Part shown: piece by piece, positions 11,771-23,949 of the stretch
Position numbering within the stretch: the first letter of the stretch is position 1
How the letters are laid out: every line of letters begins with the position of its first letter
Source of the DNA: Gordionus sp. m RMFG-2023
Lineage: Eukaryota; Nematomorpha; Gordioida; Chordodea; Parachordodidae
Length of the DNA stretch: 64,000 nt
Assembly (NCBI RefSeq): GCF_954871325.1
Contig: NC_088778.1
Span: 21,127,120 to 21,191,119, forward strand
Direction of reading: 5' to 3'
Program-made: the position numbers and the translations under genes
The notes under the pieces: model-generated
Told to the model about the DNA's origin: nothing
What the model saw: the letters and a program-made list of their open reading frames with translations, nothing else
Database searches by the model: none

Positions 11771-13925
11771 TTAACAGGTTAACTTAAATTTTATGAAACT
11801 AAATTACTAGTGTTGTTAATTGGTTGATAATGTTATATCCAGACCTCGCGCTTGGTTTTAAAAATCGACTAAATCTGCTATGAGCACGAACCCCGAGCAC
11901 AGATACCCATATATTTTAAGTAATTTTTTATTGAACTTATTATAGATATAAATATATGGTTATTATAGGTATCAATCGATAATTAAAAGACCTATTGAAT
12001 TGGCAACAATTTATTTATTGTTTAACTCTATCCCTCAAAAAATTTCTAAAAAATTTAATGTATTAATAATTGTTTTTTAGAAATTCTATCAAAATTTATT
12101 TTTTGTTATTTAATATTTTTTTTTTCATTTTTAAATACTTTTTTTAGAAAATTTTCTCATTTTAAATACTTTTTTTATTTATAAAAAAACTTTGGCGCCA
12201 GCTATAAATAATATAAGAAAGGAAGAAAAAAAAATTATTACTAAAGTAAAGAGGGAGGGAGGGAGAGGGTTTATATTTAATAGAAAAGGAAAGAAAGTAC
12301 TATATTTATATCGTTTTTCCCTCTAACATATTTTATTTTTATTTCTTCAAATTTTTTTAGAGTATTTTACCAGGTCAAATACTCCTCCGGTCAATTGACT
12401 GATTTTGACCGGTCAATTGACCGACTAAAAAGTATTCAAAAATCATCTTCAAAACCTAGGTTTTTAATTAATTTATGACGATTTACAAAGTTAGGAATTT
12501 ATTGAATCTTTTGGATGTGCAGCATGGCTAGAATCTGTTTATTAAAAATTTATGCCAAATACGTTTTATTGAAAGAAGATCATCAAAAAAGCCAAACATA
12601 TAATTAAATTATAAAATTTGATGATATTTTATTGGTAACTTTAAAAAAAAGGCAAATATTGAAAGGATATAAGTCTTCCTTAAAAATTCAATATCAAGTG
12701 ATAATATTACAATTACATCCCATGAGAATGTTGATGTTGATGCTTATCAATAACATGCCATGAATTTTTAATGTAATTTATAAATACATCTTGTAAGTTA
12801 TTTTTAAAAAAATGAAATATTTAGAGTGTATTTTTGTTAAATTATTTTCCCTTAGTTCCCCGAATTTAATTTATTCAATAAAAATAAAAAATATTATTGA
12901 AAGGTTTAAAGTGTATTTTTGTGGTTATTTTTTGATTTTCCGTTATTTCCTCTCATTTTTACTTTTTTCCCCTGAACCAATTTTCTCGAGTAATTTGCAA
13001 CTATCTATACGTTACCCAAAAACCGTTTGAAAAAAACGATATGTATTGAAATTATTTCCTGATAATATGGAAAATTATTGTCTTGATTTTTTTTATTATA
13101 AATTTTACATTTTTACAAAATTTTAAATAAAAATATGGGTATTGTATTATATATATTCTAAAAATAAAAATTAATGTCTTTTCTTTCCTTAGGTGGTCTG
13201 GTATATTCTAAAAATTAATAACTTTTCCTTTCCTTCATCATTATGTTGGAACGAATTAAAATAAAAATACACCGCCCCCCCCCCTTCCCCCTTTGTTAAC
13301 TAAAATAAATTTATATTAAACAAAAAACATCAGGGGCTGGGCATATAAAAAATAATTTTATAAATTTGATCCAAAAAAAATAAAATTATTTCCCCCCCCC
13401 CCCCCTAAATGATTAAGTGCCAGCAAGGAGTTAATGAATTTAAATTTATTATTTCAGAGAATTATTTAGTATATAATAATTTTTTATAATTATAAAAAAA
13501 ACTTTTTTCTTTTTAATTTTAAAAAATATATTTATTATATACTAAGAATTAAGTTAAATATATAAAAATAAAGTTTTTTAACATCGTCGTACTTATAGTT
13601 TTTTTTGATTAAAATTTTTATTTTTTCTTCAATATGATGATAATGGAAACAGAAACAGATATAGAACAAGTAATAACAAAACCATATTTTTTTATCAAAA
13701 AGTTTTATTTAAATTAAATGATCTATCAAAATATTTATAATCTTTTATTAGCTTTTAAAAGTAATAAATTTGTTAGGCCCGGCCTGGCCCGGATCTATTA
13801 AAAATTTTTATAGGCCCGGTCCCATATATTTAAAAAAATTGAAATACGGCCCGGCCCTAGGCCCGGCAGGTCTGATATTTTATTACTAAAAACATAATTT
13901 TTATTAGGATCAAGAGGACAATGAC
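11771..13925. other. Central spacer of the foldback element
   Basis: This begins with a diverged direct copy of an arm segment (11810-12010, GGTATCAATCGATAATTAAAAG matching GGTATCAATCGCTAGCTAATTAG in the arm). It then holds A/T tracts, CCGGTCAATTGAC inverted words at 12385-12425, poly-C runs at 13266-13290 and 13391-13406, and a short GCCCGG block at 13774-13882 related to the GCCCGG miniature elements. No functional gene was found. Confidence 0.55.
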
Positions 13926-14480
13926 TTGAGTCAAACTCAAAGCTCTTTTTCAGAAGCTAATACGTCTTCTTCTTCAATAATACAAAATAATAATTTCAAT
14001 ATTAAAGATATGTTTATAAACACACCTAACAAATCTCGACGGAAATGTGTCTACTGTGATAAAATCTACAGTCTTCATACGGCTACAAGACCATTTTTCC
14101 AGATTACATGTGAAGTTTCATCGGAAAGTACAACTATTGGGACGGCGGTTTTATTCGTCGCTTCGATGGGGAATTTTTTAGAAGAAACATCTAATTCACA
14201 TGATAATGAGGATATCAAAAAAGCAGCTAAATTGATGCTGACTAAATGTGAGGCCTACGAAGGCTTTTTTTGTACTCTAACAAATTACATATCTAGCTTT
14301 CTAGATCCTAAAACAAAACAATAATATATGCCAAAATGCATATTAAATAAAAAATATGACAAAGAATTCAAAGAAATTCACAAAGTTAATGATTATTTAA
14401 TTCTTCCAATATATCTTTATATTTATTTTGAAGCTTTCCGGAAGAAAAAGATTGATTTGGCAAATGAAGATGAACAAGAC
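13926..14480 (+). pseudogene. hAT transposase fragment (BED finger fused to a middle-domain piece)
   Basis: A frame starting before 13926 gives a Ser-rich leader and then a partial BED-type zinc finger (CVYCDKIYSLHTATRP, keeping the CxxC half). It runs straight into a middle-domain signature (AKLMLTKCEAYEG, then SSFLDPKTKQ), followed after a stop at 14322 by YMPKCILNKKYDKEF. In intact hAT transposases these two parts are some 300 residues apart, so the catalytic domain has been deleted. It lies between the inverted arms and is the only visible clue to the element's parent family. Confidence 0.7.
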
Positions 14481-14629
14481 GATATTTTTATATATTTTAT
14501 TCGATTTTTAAATATATTTTATTCGATTTTTAAATACATTTTATTCGATTTTTTAATATATTTTATTCGATTTTTTTATTGTAATTGTATAATTTTATTT
14601 ACCATGATTTATAAAGATTTAAATAAATA

Positions 14630-16187
14630 AAATGAAAAAATTTCAAAGCGTAGTCGACTAAATTTGAGTTATAATTTTTTTCAATAGGCAAGCCCTTACT
14701 GTTTTGAAGAAATCAATAAATTACTAAAATTCAGGTCATTATTTCAGGAAAAAAAAGAAGATAGTTTGGGGTTCATAAATTCTATGAGTTTTTTAAAAAA
14801 ATATATATCAATTAAACATCTTAATCGTCAAAATTTGCCTCCTTGAAGATTATAATCTTTTATATTTCAATTTCAATCAGAGGTAATAATAAATACGACA
14901 ATTTACATACATAACGTTTTTTCAAACGGTTCTTAATGTTACGAGCAACCTTTTTTTATTTCCAATAATTTTTTAGGAATTGATTTTTTCGATTAAGTTC
15001 ATGTTATCAAAATTTCCGTTATATAGAATTTAAAAATCCTGAACCTAAATTAAACCCTAATTTTTGGTAATCTAGCAGATATTTTTATCTTTTAATAATT
15101 AAATGTTAAGATATAGACATGTCAATTTTTTTCACGAAAAAATTTGAGACCATATTTTTTAACCCCGCTCCCAGGTCAAAATTATATACACCATATAAAG
15201 GTAGAACTATACTTATTTGATACCCACCCATTATCATATCAATATTTGGTGCTGATAAAATAATTCCTGACCTACGTAGAAATAGCTTCACTCATCTAGA
15301 CATGGTTTGCTACCTATTCAATAGATCTAATTAGCTAGCGATTGATACCTCTAATAACCATATATTTATATATATTAATAAGGACAAGAAAAATCAATTT
15401 AAGATATATTGATCTGTGCTAGGGGTTCGTGCTCATAGCTAGTTAAGTCGATTTTAAGATCCAAGCCCCTACAAAACCAACAAATAAATAACAGTTATAT
15501 AAGTAATAGAGTTTCATAAAATTTAAATTAACCTATCCTATTTATAGAGTTCACGACTCAAGTTCAGAACTCAAGTAGTAAAAATGATTCGAGTTATTCA
15601 TACTTCGACACGGAGTCATGATTACTCGACTATCTAATTTTAAATTTAGAAAACAAAAATATCGTAATTAAAAATAACTAATTTGAAATATATTAGTCTA
15701 GTCGATCAAATTTATATAAATATTCGTCCTCTAATTGACTCAACAAGTATATCTATTTACGACTCAAGTAGGAAGTCTAAAATAAAAAAATTATATCTTA
15801 TTTAATAATTAATTTGAAATATTCGTCCTATAGTCGTCGACTCAAGTTCATAAAACTATTCGTCCTCTAGTCGACTCAAGTATATAGATATGAGTTCACA
15901 ACTTGACTCGACTTTAATTCACGGCTTAAGTTCATAATTTAAGTCGCTACTTGAGATCCCGACTCAAGTTCATAACTCAAGTTCATAAGTTCACGACTCA
16001 AGTTCATAACTCAAGTTCATAACTCGAGTCGCGACTTGAGTTCACGACTCAAGTTCATAACTCGAGTCATAAAAACAAGTCGACTTATCGACTTAAAACT
16101 CGACTTGAGTTTTGAGTCGATTTTTTGACTAAAAACTCGACTTGAGTCGTAGTTAAGTCGACTCGGTTGAGTCGTTTAACAACACTA
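14630..16187 (-). repeat. Right inverted arm of the foldback element
   Basis: Reverse-complement copy of the left arm: CTCATCTAGACATGGTTTGC at about 15291 mirrors the left-arm sequence near 11085. The outer end (15540-16170) has an expanded set of ACTCAAGTTCATAACTCAAG units, longer than in the left arm, so the subterminal repeats have grown asymmetrically. Confidence 0.8.
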
Positions 16188-16884
16188 GAAATAGGAATTA
16201 AGGTAATAATAATTTTAGATACTATGATAGGAATTACGATAATAATAATTCTAGATACCATGATAATTATAATAACAATAACTACAACAACTATCGCTAC
16301 AACAATAATAATCTATCTAATTACGGTAGAAATAATACATGTATGATAATAATCAGAGGAAACATATCCAATAAGGTGATCGAAATCGCAATCATTACCA
16401 ATCCTATAGTAACAATTCAAATAATTATAGAGGTAGCGACAACAATCAGAGAAAGCAAGTACAATATAACAACAACGACCATAATATGAATATTGAAGAA
16501 ATTGTTGAAGATAATGTCGACTCTACAAAAAATAAAGATGATAACGATTTTAACATTAATAATTTATCTGGGGACATGCATAATGATATAAGGCATTTAT
16601 GACTACTTTAAAAGTAAATGATATTATAACAACCATGCAAGTCGACACGGGTTCCAAATATGCTATTATACCTCATGAATTGGCTAAAAAACTTGGTATT
16701 AAAGATGTTAAAAGATCCGAGTTACAACTTACCGGCTATGACGGAAATTTAATTAAGATCATCGGCATTACGCAAGTTAAAGTGACTTATGAAGGTATCT
16801 CGAAATATTTACAAGCGGCAGTCGTTGAGTCAAGAAAAATGCCTTGTTGGGTCTTACGTGGATCAACGCTTTCAAAAATATTTT
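16188..16884 (+). pseudogene. Ty3/Gypsy-like retroelement: 3' gag and protease
   Basis: After the foldback insertion the Asn/Tyr/Arg-rich gag tail continues (one stop at 16199, and a frameshift near 16350). A protease-like domain follows from about 16599, with the aspartic protease signature VDTGSKYAIIP, an alpha-helical ELAKKLGI and QLTGYDGN. It is a single-D retropepsin as expected for Ty3/Gypsy. The frame closes at 16884 and the reverse transcriptase lies in another frame. Confidence 0.75.
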
Positions 16885-16899
16885 AAATAAATTTAAGCA

Positions 16900-17775
16900 A
16901 ACATTGACACAAACTACGAAAATGAAATTAAAAAATTGATTAAAGAGTGCGAATCTAAATTGACTAACGGACCAATTAACAAAGCAAGTGTCAAGTTACA
17001 CTTAAGAAGAGATGCCCAACCTAAAATTATACCACCAAGACGTTTACCTTATTCAAAAATTGATCTTGTGGGCAAAGATCTTAAAAAATGCATAAATTAT
17101 GAAACTATTGAGCTGGTGAATGATGTTCGATGGGCAAGTCCTATTACCGACGTCTACAAAGATGATGGGAGCATTGGACTTTGCGCTGATTTTAAGGACA
17201 CTGTAAACCCAGTTCTAGAAGATTTCAGATACTCACTTCCACGAATTAATGATCTAATAGCTAAACTTTCAGAATAAAAAAAATTTACCAAGATCGATTT
17301 TAAAAATGCTTTCTTATAGGTCCCGATTAATAAAAGTTGCAGAAATATTTTAACTATATCTACGCACATGGGATATTACCGATTTACTAGACTTCCTTTT
17401 GGGATAAAGACCTCATCTGTCATCTTCCAACAGATCATGGACCAAATCTTCGGTGACATGAAAGATGATATTTTATATTGATACTTATAACCGGAAAAAA
17501 CGATGAAGCTCACCTAAATAACAAAGGTGTTTGATAGAATATCATCGTTTGGGTTAGCACCTAACTTCAACAAAGGTGTGTTCTTTAAAAACAAAGTGAG
17601 GTTCCTGGGCCATGATATTGACGCCAAGGGGATTCATGTTAACCACTATAAAATTGAAGCTATAATTAAAATGCCAGAACCAAAATCAGCTGCTGAATTA
17701 TCAACATTTCTGGGAATGGTTGACTACTATAGAAAATTTTTGAACAGCAGAAATAGCCGATCCTCTATATAAAAT
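16900..17775 (+). pseudogene. Ty3/Gypsy-like retroelement: reverse transcriptase, broken
   Basis: RT blocks appear in order: RRLPYSKIDLVGKDL, a WASPI segment, LCADFKDTVNP, YSLPRINDLIAKL, then after stops KIDFKNAF, YRFTRLPFG and FQQIMDQIFGD. The catalytic YxDD region near 17475 is disrupted by a stop and frameshift. The thumb/connection follows from 17527 (VRFLGHDIDAKGI, KIEAIIKMPEP, LSTFLGMVDYYRKFL). Several stops (for example at 17275) make it non-functional. Order and motifs are those of Ty3/Gypsy pol. Confidence 0.85.
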
Positions 17776-17789
17776 CGTCAACAAAGAAA

Positions 17790-18235
17790 AATGAGCTTGG
17801 AACTTAAAACACTCTAGAAGTTTCAATGATCTAAAGAAGTTGATTAGTCTTCCTCCTGCCTTGACTTATTTTAATCCTGAATTACCTATAGGAATTACTA
17901 CTGATGTATCTAAATGTAGTTTAGGAGCTGTATTATTTCATACTGAAAAAGATGGCAAAGAAAAACCATCGCGTCAAGAATTTTATTAAAATCCGAAATG
18001 AAGTATACCAATATTAAGCGTGAGGCTCTCCCTATTATATTCGCTATAAAGAGGTTCCAGGAATACTTAATCGGCACCAAGTTTACAATTATTACTGACC
18101 ATAAACCTCTAGTCCACATCTTCACTAAGAGTCTTAAGGACAATAGTACTATGTCCTTAAGACTACAGAAGTAGAATATAACATAGGAGGTTATGATTTC
18201 AATATTGTTACTTATATTTATTATCAAAAGTATTT
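17790..18235 (+). pseudogene. Ty3/Gypsy-like retroelement: RNase H, 3'-truncated
   Basis: The RNase H-like sequence has LTYFNPELPIGITTD and CSLGAVLFHTEKDGK, then frameshifted pieces corresponding to the MKYTNIKREALPI-type and TIITDHKPLVHI-type blocks. Similarity fades near 18235 at a YDFNIV-like segment. No integrase or 3' LTR follows, so the copy is truncated. Confidence 0.75.
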
Positions 18236-18350
18236 ATAAAATTTATTAAATTATTAACTGTTATATATTATATAACTGTCAAATACGTATGAAGTGGCAT
18301 TTTACCTAATATTTTATAATCAATTATATATAACAGAGGACTATAAACTA

Positions 18351-19526
18351 CATAGGCGTAGCCAGGATTTTCATAAGGGGGAGGGGGAATTAAAAAATTA
18401 CTGGGGCTTCGCCCCCAAACCCTCTTTTGGGCGGGCCTTCAGCCTCCCCCCCGGCCTTCGGCCGGGTTACTATAGTCTATATATAGTCATAAAATATAAC
18501 AAATGTTAATAAAAAATATAAGCCTGAAACAAATATGAAATATATTTTTATTAGTTTATATAAAATGAAAATATAATAAATTACTTGTATTGTATATACC
18601 TTAATATAAAATCATGGTAATAATTTATACCAAACAATTATAAGAAATTTATTTATAAAAAGTAAGTAGACATATAGTTGATTTTACTCTATTATATAGA
18701 ATTAGTTATAAAATACTAGGTAAAATTCCACTTTTACAGACATATTTGACAGTTAGAGAATATATTACAGTTAATAAGTTAACAAATTTTACTAATCAAT
18801 GCTCTTGATATTAAATATAGCAACAATCGCCATCTATTTATTTTAAGTAAAAATGATATTTAAATTTAATCTTCATATTATTCATCCCACAATGTCTTTA
18901 AAAGATATTTTCTGATGTCCTTATCAATATTTTATAGTTTTCTGTAAAATATATAATTCGCTATATTGGTAAAAATTACTTGATTGTCATTTGATAATTA
19001 GATATCTGTAAATCTACGACATATAATATTCCACTGTTTGTATAGTGCTTTAATATTTTTTTAATTTATGATTTAATTTTATCAATAGTTTATAATTATA
19101 TTTTACTTTTATTAAGATAAATAAATTAAAATTACTCACTTTATAAAATATTATATTTGATATATTATATTATTTAGTAATTTTATGGATCTATTATTAA
19201 TAATTAATACATTTCACTTCTGTCTTAAAACTTATCTTTGGCTTATATATCATTTATTAAAAAACATTTTTGGTTCATTTTATATATTTATAAATTTATT
19301 TTCCCAAAATCTATAAATTTTGATGAATAGTTTTATAAAAAAATATCAACTTTTGCATTCTTTCTTTCAAATTATTATTTAAGATATATACATACATATT
19401 TGAGGGTCAGGGAGCGGTAGGAGGACTAAGGGGGATATTTTTTATTAGCTAAAATGATATATTAAAAAGTGATAAATTTCTAAAGGGGGGGGGGGATTTC
19501 CCCTTGCCACCCCCCCTACGCCTATG
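18351..19526. mobile_element. Non-autonomous hAT-like element, AGGCGTAG termini, perfect 8-bp target duplication
   Basis: The element begins CATAGGCGTAGCCAGG and ends CCCTACGCCTATG, giving an inverted terminus CATAGGCGTAG. It is flanked by ATAAACTA at 18343-18350 and again at 19527-19534. The termini are followed inward by G-rich runs (GGGGGAGGGGG; GGGGGGGGGG near 19480). The 1.18 kb interior has no coding frame. A partial relative lies at 8545-8800, and a related left end (AGGCATAGCCAG) at 62442. Confidence 0.85.
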
Positions 19527-19534
19527 ATAAACTA

Positions 19535-20010
19535 TATGCCTACTTTCTTTTTATAAAAAATTTCTTATACTTATTTGAACCTTGAAAATATTTTTAGGAA
19601 GAGGTATGGTAATTAAATTTAAAAATGAATAATATAGTTGATTAGTAATTTTGAACTCAGCTAATTACAATATTTGTTAATTTTCAATTAATAAATGATT
19701 ATATTTATTTATTTAGGGTATATAATAATTTAAATAATAAAATTCAATTAAGCTTCAACTGATAATGCTAAATTAATATTTAGTGAGTTATATTGATATT
19801 CTATTTTTAACACAGAATTTGATTGCATGACCAATGATATATAATTTATATGTATTAATCTAATCTAATAATTAAAATAGTATTCATTAAAAATTTAGAT
19901 AGTCTTATAAATTTTAAATTAATTAATTAAATCTATATATTACATAATAGAATTATAAAAGAAATCGTTCAGGTGGCAATCAAAAAAAATTCATTTTTAT
20001 ATCCAGGAGA
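19535..20010. other. AT-rich intergenic DNA
   Basis: No gene or recognisable repeat was found in this stretch. Confidence 0.35.
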
Positions 20011-20216
20011 TATTAATGAGCCATTTTTTAAAAAAATTTTGCTTCAGGGGGCTATTCAAATTATTAAGGGGGCTCGAGCCCCTGCGCCTCTCCCCTCCCT
20101 ACTCCACTCTATTTATTTTTAGTTCAGAGGAATATTAAGGAGCCATTAGAAAAAAAAATTTTCTGCTCCAGGGGACAATTCTAATTTTTTAGGGGGCTCG
20201 AGCCCCTGAGCGCCTA
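20010..20216. repeat. Two tandem GC-hairpin repeats (GGGGGCTCGAGCCCC)
   Basis: Two direct copies of a ~85-base segment run from GAGATATTAATGAGCCATTTTT to GGGGGCTCGAGCCCCTG (20006-20080) and from GAATATTAAGGAGCCATTAG to the same hairpin (20130-20205). The GGGGGCTCGAGCCCC core is a strong palindrome. Such GC hairpins in AT-rich DNA are typical of transposon ends; the parent family is unknown. Confidence 0.6.
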
Positions 20217-21430
20217 CTCCTAATGACTCTACTGATTAATATTCCACATATAATAAATAAAAAAATAAATTTACAGGCTTTTTGAAAAGAAAATAATACA
20301 TATTTAAGATATATAAAATAACAATCTGTATATGAAACAGGTTCACTTAAATTAATTCATAAATTTTGATAGAAACACAAGGTGGCTAGCTAGAATTAAA
20401 CAAAAGATGTTATTCTCTGAAAATATTTACATTGTGATATTTCTAATAAAAAGTAATATAAAATGAAATAAAATATGTAAAGGCAGAAATATAAATCACG
20501 ATTCAGTGTTGTTTATTAAAATATGTAAATAAAAATTAAATAAATCAGACTACTGCTTTATAATTATAATGCTTAAATCCATTATATAAATAACAATGAT
20601 ATAATATATATCATTGACAAATAATTACAGTAGAAATAATATAAAAATTGAATAATAATTATTATATATTTAATAGCGTACATTGTTTAAATTCTTACTC
20701 ATTATTTTAGTCATCAGACTAATCTGGCTTAACCTAATCATGATACAAAGAATGATCGATATTTATTTAGATAAGGTGATAAGGTGGCGCTAATTTTAAA
20801 AACACCTCAAATTACTATTATTAACGTCGCCAACGTTATATAATCGTAAAAAATGGTCATTACATTTATTTTAATAGGAGTGGTAAATTTTCTATAAATG
20901 GCTTAAATAAAAATTTTATTAATGATATTAACAACCATTATAATTTTTCAACTAACTTTAATTCGAGTTATTTCCCATGTTTTATCTCAAAATTCATTAG
21001 ATTTATCAAAGAATATCAATGACATACTTGATAAATTAATTAAATCAGATTATATTGAGGTTTGCATAAATAACATAAATATTATTTTCATTGTGATTTT
21101 AAATAGGATTATTTAGCAACAAATGATTGTTTTTTGCAACCATACTGTCATGAAAACTTATTTAAAAATGTAAGAATAAAAAATCATTATGTGCATGGAT
21201 TTGATTAACCTTTTTTTTATATATTCAATAATTTTCTTTTATGGGCTTTGTGATCACCTTTACAAATTTACTACTTTAATAATATTTTTATTCATGCTTC
21301 TACTCTGGATATTTTATTCTCAATGCTTATATTGTAGAAAGATTTGCTAAACATCAGACAAAACTAATTAATATTATTTCATAAATGTCACAACAGACAT
21401 AGATATAGTCAGAATTTTTTAAGGGAGGAA
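20217..21430. other. AT-rich intergenic DNA
   Basis: There is no gene I can support. The short frame at 20922-21116 is Ile/Asn-rich with no recognisable motif. A competing frame over the same bases gives Asn/Phe-rich text that could be retroelement gag debris. Confidence 0.35.
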
Positions 21431-21439
21431 GGCATTGTA

Positions 21440-21640
21440 TGATGTTAGCTTCACTTTTTACAAGTCTTTGGCTGAGTTACATTTTTTTAGATAATTTTAG
21501 TTTTGCACTTGAAAAATATTATAGTCTTTGTTTTATTATATGAAGAGGGGCAAAGTTGGATTAGGATGATAGTTTAAGCTTTGATATTTACAAAAACTAT
21601 AAATAGCCAAAGGATGCCTCCTCCCACCTTGGTTACCATG
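21440..21640. mobile_element. Copy of a 'GTCTTTGGCTGAGTTA' DNA element
   Basis: The segment CTTTGGCTGAGTTACATTTTTTTAGA followed by a TTTTGCACTT-type pyrimidine tract matches segments at 30780-30870 and 62540-62600. The latter follows directly on an AGGCATAGCCAG terminus, so all three probably belong to the AGGCGTAG family or a composite with it. Confidence 0.5.
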
Positions 21641-21832
21641 TCAGATATTGATTTGGCATGCTTATTAGAGCCCAGACTGGGGTTGCTTAAAAACGAATGA
21701 TTATTATTATCATAAAAATATAGTCATTTTTTTAAATATAAATACTGTAGAGATCTGTAACATTTCCCAGCATCTCCAAAGGCCCAATTGTAATAGGCCA
21801 TGCAAATTTTTATAAAAGTATGTTTCTAGAAC

Positions 21833-22015
21833 AGGGGTGTCATGTCATATAGTGAACTGCATCGCGCCTAATTTTTCAAGCCCAGCCTGGCCCAAATTTT
21901 TTTGTAAAAAAGTTTTGCCAGCTTGGCCCGAATCTGAAAATTTTTAAAAAAGTTTTGCTGCATGGCTCGAACCCGAAATTTTTTTAAAAAAAATTTATGG
22001 CCTGGCCCAAATTTA
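21833..22015. mobile_element. hAT-like terminus, CAGGGGTGTCA type
   Basis: ACAGGGGTGTCATGTCATATAG at about 21832 is a classic hAT-type terminal repeat. It is followed by three ~45-base units, each with GGCCCGAA/GGCCCAAA and AAAAAAGTTTTGC. No matching right end was found before the satellite at 22085, so the element is truncated. Confidence 0.5.
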
Positions 22016-22084
22016 TTGAAATATAGAAATTTATTTATTTAATTACGCACAATAAAAGACATATGTTATATGTGGGAATGACTA

Positions 22085-23905
22085 AAATACGTGTCCACAA
22101 AAACTACGCGTCCATGGTCAAAACGACTTATTTTTATTATTATTAATAGGAAATCTTATTAAGCTTTATAATATGAGTTAGAAAATGTTTTTTTTAATTT
22201 AAAAAAAATACGGTAACTAAATAAAATTTATAAAAATTTATTTTTTTAAAAAATAAACTACGCGTCCCCGGTCAAAATACAGTTTTAAAAAATAAAAACA
22301 GATTCATATTTAGCTCATTAAAAGAATACAGAATATGTAAATATTATATTTTAAAGTATTTTATAACTTAGTGATTTTTTGAAAAATCACTTTTTTTTTC
22401 AAAAACACTACGCGTCCCCGGTCAAAAAACCGTTTTTTTTTAAAATAAAAGCAGATTCATGTTTAGCTTTTCAAGGAGATTCAGAAAATGGTATTAATAA
22501 AAAAAATTTAAAAAAAAAAAATTTTTTTTGGCTAAACTACGCGTCCCCGGTCAAAATACAGTTTTTTTTAAAAAATCAAAACAGATTCATATTTAGCTCA
22601 TTAAAATAATACAGAATATGTAAATATTATATATTAAAGTATTTAATAACTTAGTGATTTTTTGAAAAAACACTTTTTTTCGAAAACACTACGCGTCCCC
22701 GGTCAAAAAACCTTTTTTTTTAAAAAATAAAAGCAGATTCATGTTTAGCTTTTCAAGGAGATTCAGAAAATGGTATTAATAAAAAAAAATTAAAAAAAAA
22801 AAATTTTTTTTTGGCTAAACTACGCGTTCCCGGTCAAAATACAGTTTTTTTTAAAAAATCAAAACAGATTCATATTTAGCTCATTAAAAGAATACAGAAT
22901 ATGTAAATATTATATTTTAAACTATTTTATAACTTAGTGATTTTTTAAAAAAACACTTTTTTTTTCAAAAACACTACGCGTCCCCGGTCAAAAAACCGTT
23001 TTTTTTAAAATAAAAGCAGATTCATGTTTAGCTTTTCAAGGAGATTCAGAAAATGGTATTAATAAAAAAAATTTTTAAAAAAAAATTTTTTTTTGGCCAA
23101 ACTACGCGTCCCCGGTCAAAATACAGTTTTTTTTAAAAAATAAAAACAGATTCATATTTAGCTCATTAAAAGAATACAGAATATGTAAATATTATATTTT
23201 AAAGTATTTTATAATAGTGATTTTTTGAAAAATCACTTTTTTTTTCAAAAACACTACGCGTCCCCGGTCAAAAAACCGTTTTTTTTAAAAATAAAAGCAG
23301 ATTCATGTTTAGCTTTTCAAGGAGATTCAGAAAATGGTATTAATAAAAAAAATTTAAAAAAAAATTTTTTTTTTGGCTAAACTACGCGTCCCCGGTCAAA
23401 ATACAGTTTTTTTTAAAAAATCAAAACAGATTCATATTTAGCTCATTAAAAGAATACAGAATATGTAAATATTATATAATAAAGTATTTAATAACTTAGT
23501 GATTTTTTGAAAAAACACTTTTTTTCGAAAACACTACGCGTCCCCGGTCAAAAAATCGATTTTTTAAAAAAATAAAAGCAGATTCATGTTTAGCTTTTCA
23601 AGGAGATTCAGAAAATGGTATTAATAAAAAAAAATTAAAACTACGCGTCCCCGGTCAAAATACAGTTTTTTTTAAAAAATCAAAACAGATTCATATTTAG
23701 CTCATTAAAAGAATACAGAATATGTAAATATTATATTTTAAACTATTTTATAACTTAGTGATTTTTTGAAAAATTTTTTTTTTCAAAAACACTACGCGTC
23801 CCCGGTCAAAAATACATTTTTTTTTAAAAAATCAAAACAGATTCATATTTAACTCATTAAAAGAATACAGAATATGTAAATATTATATTTTAAAGTATAT
23901 TGTAT
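22085..23905. repeat. Dimeric satellite array around ACTACGCGTCCCCGGTCAAA
   Basis: Thirteen copies of ACGCGTCC(CCGG)TC occur at about 22107, 22258, 22411, 22537, 22689, 22823, 22976, 23103, 23254, 23386, 23535, 23640 and 23791. Spacing alternates near 130 and 150 bases, because two related monomers alternate. One continues into GCAGATTCATGTTTAGCTTT, the other into ACAGATTCATATTTAGCTCA. The higher-order unit is therefore about 280 bp. The GC core is invariant while the poly-A/T stretches vary. The array is non-coding; a short frame over 22379-22609 is an artefact of it. Confidence 0.9.
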
Positions 23906-23949
23906 TTTTTTTCCTATTTTGTAAATTTTCTAAAAATTATTTAATATTT

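Larger units (their letters stand above)
10371..16187. mobile_element. 5.8 kb foldback hAT-like element inserted in a retroelement gag
   Basis: The ends are inverted: the left begins TAATGTTAAATAGTCGAG and the reverse complement of the right begins TAGTGTTGTTAAACGACTC. The host sequence GAAATAGG is duplicated perfectly on both sides (10363-10370 and 16188-16195), the 8-bp duplication typical of hAT superfamily insertion. Removing the element rejoins the Asn-rich gag frame. The arms (about 10371-11770 and 14630-16187) are inverted copies of each other over some 1.4 kb and carry dozens of GACTCGAGT/ACTTGAGTC words near the termini. The centre holds a dead hAT transposase fragment. Confidence 0.85.

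Noticed and set aside
17154-17369. Minus-strand 71-codon frame in the Ty3/Gypsy RT
   Set aside because: Antisense shadow of RT sequence on the plus strand.
20922-21116. 64-codon plus-strand frame
   Set aside because: Ile/Leu/Asn-rich, starts on a non-ATG codon and shows no motif; at best retroelement debris.
22379-22609. Plus-strand frame over the satellite
   Set aside because: Composed of the satellite units (Phe/Lys from poly-T/A); no coding signal.
22085-23905. Regularly spaced 20-base repeats resembling a CRISPR array
   Set aside because: The 'spacers' are themselves repeated monomers and mostly A/T tracts, the genome is eukaryotic, and no cas genes exist. It is a satellite.
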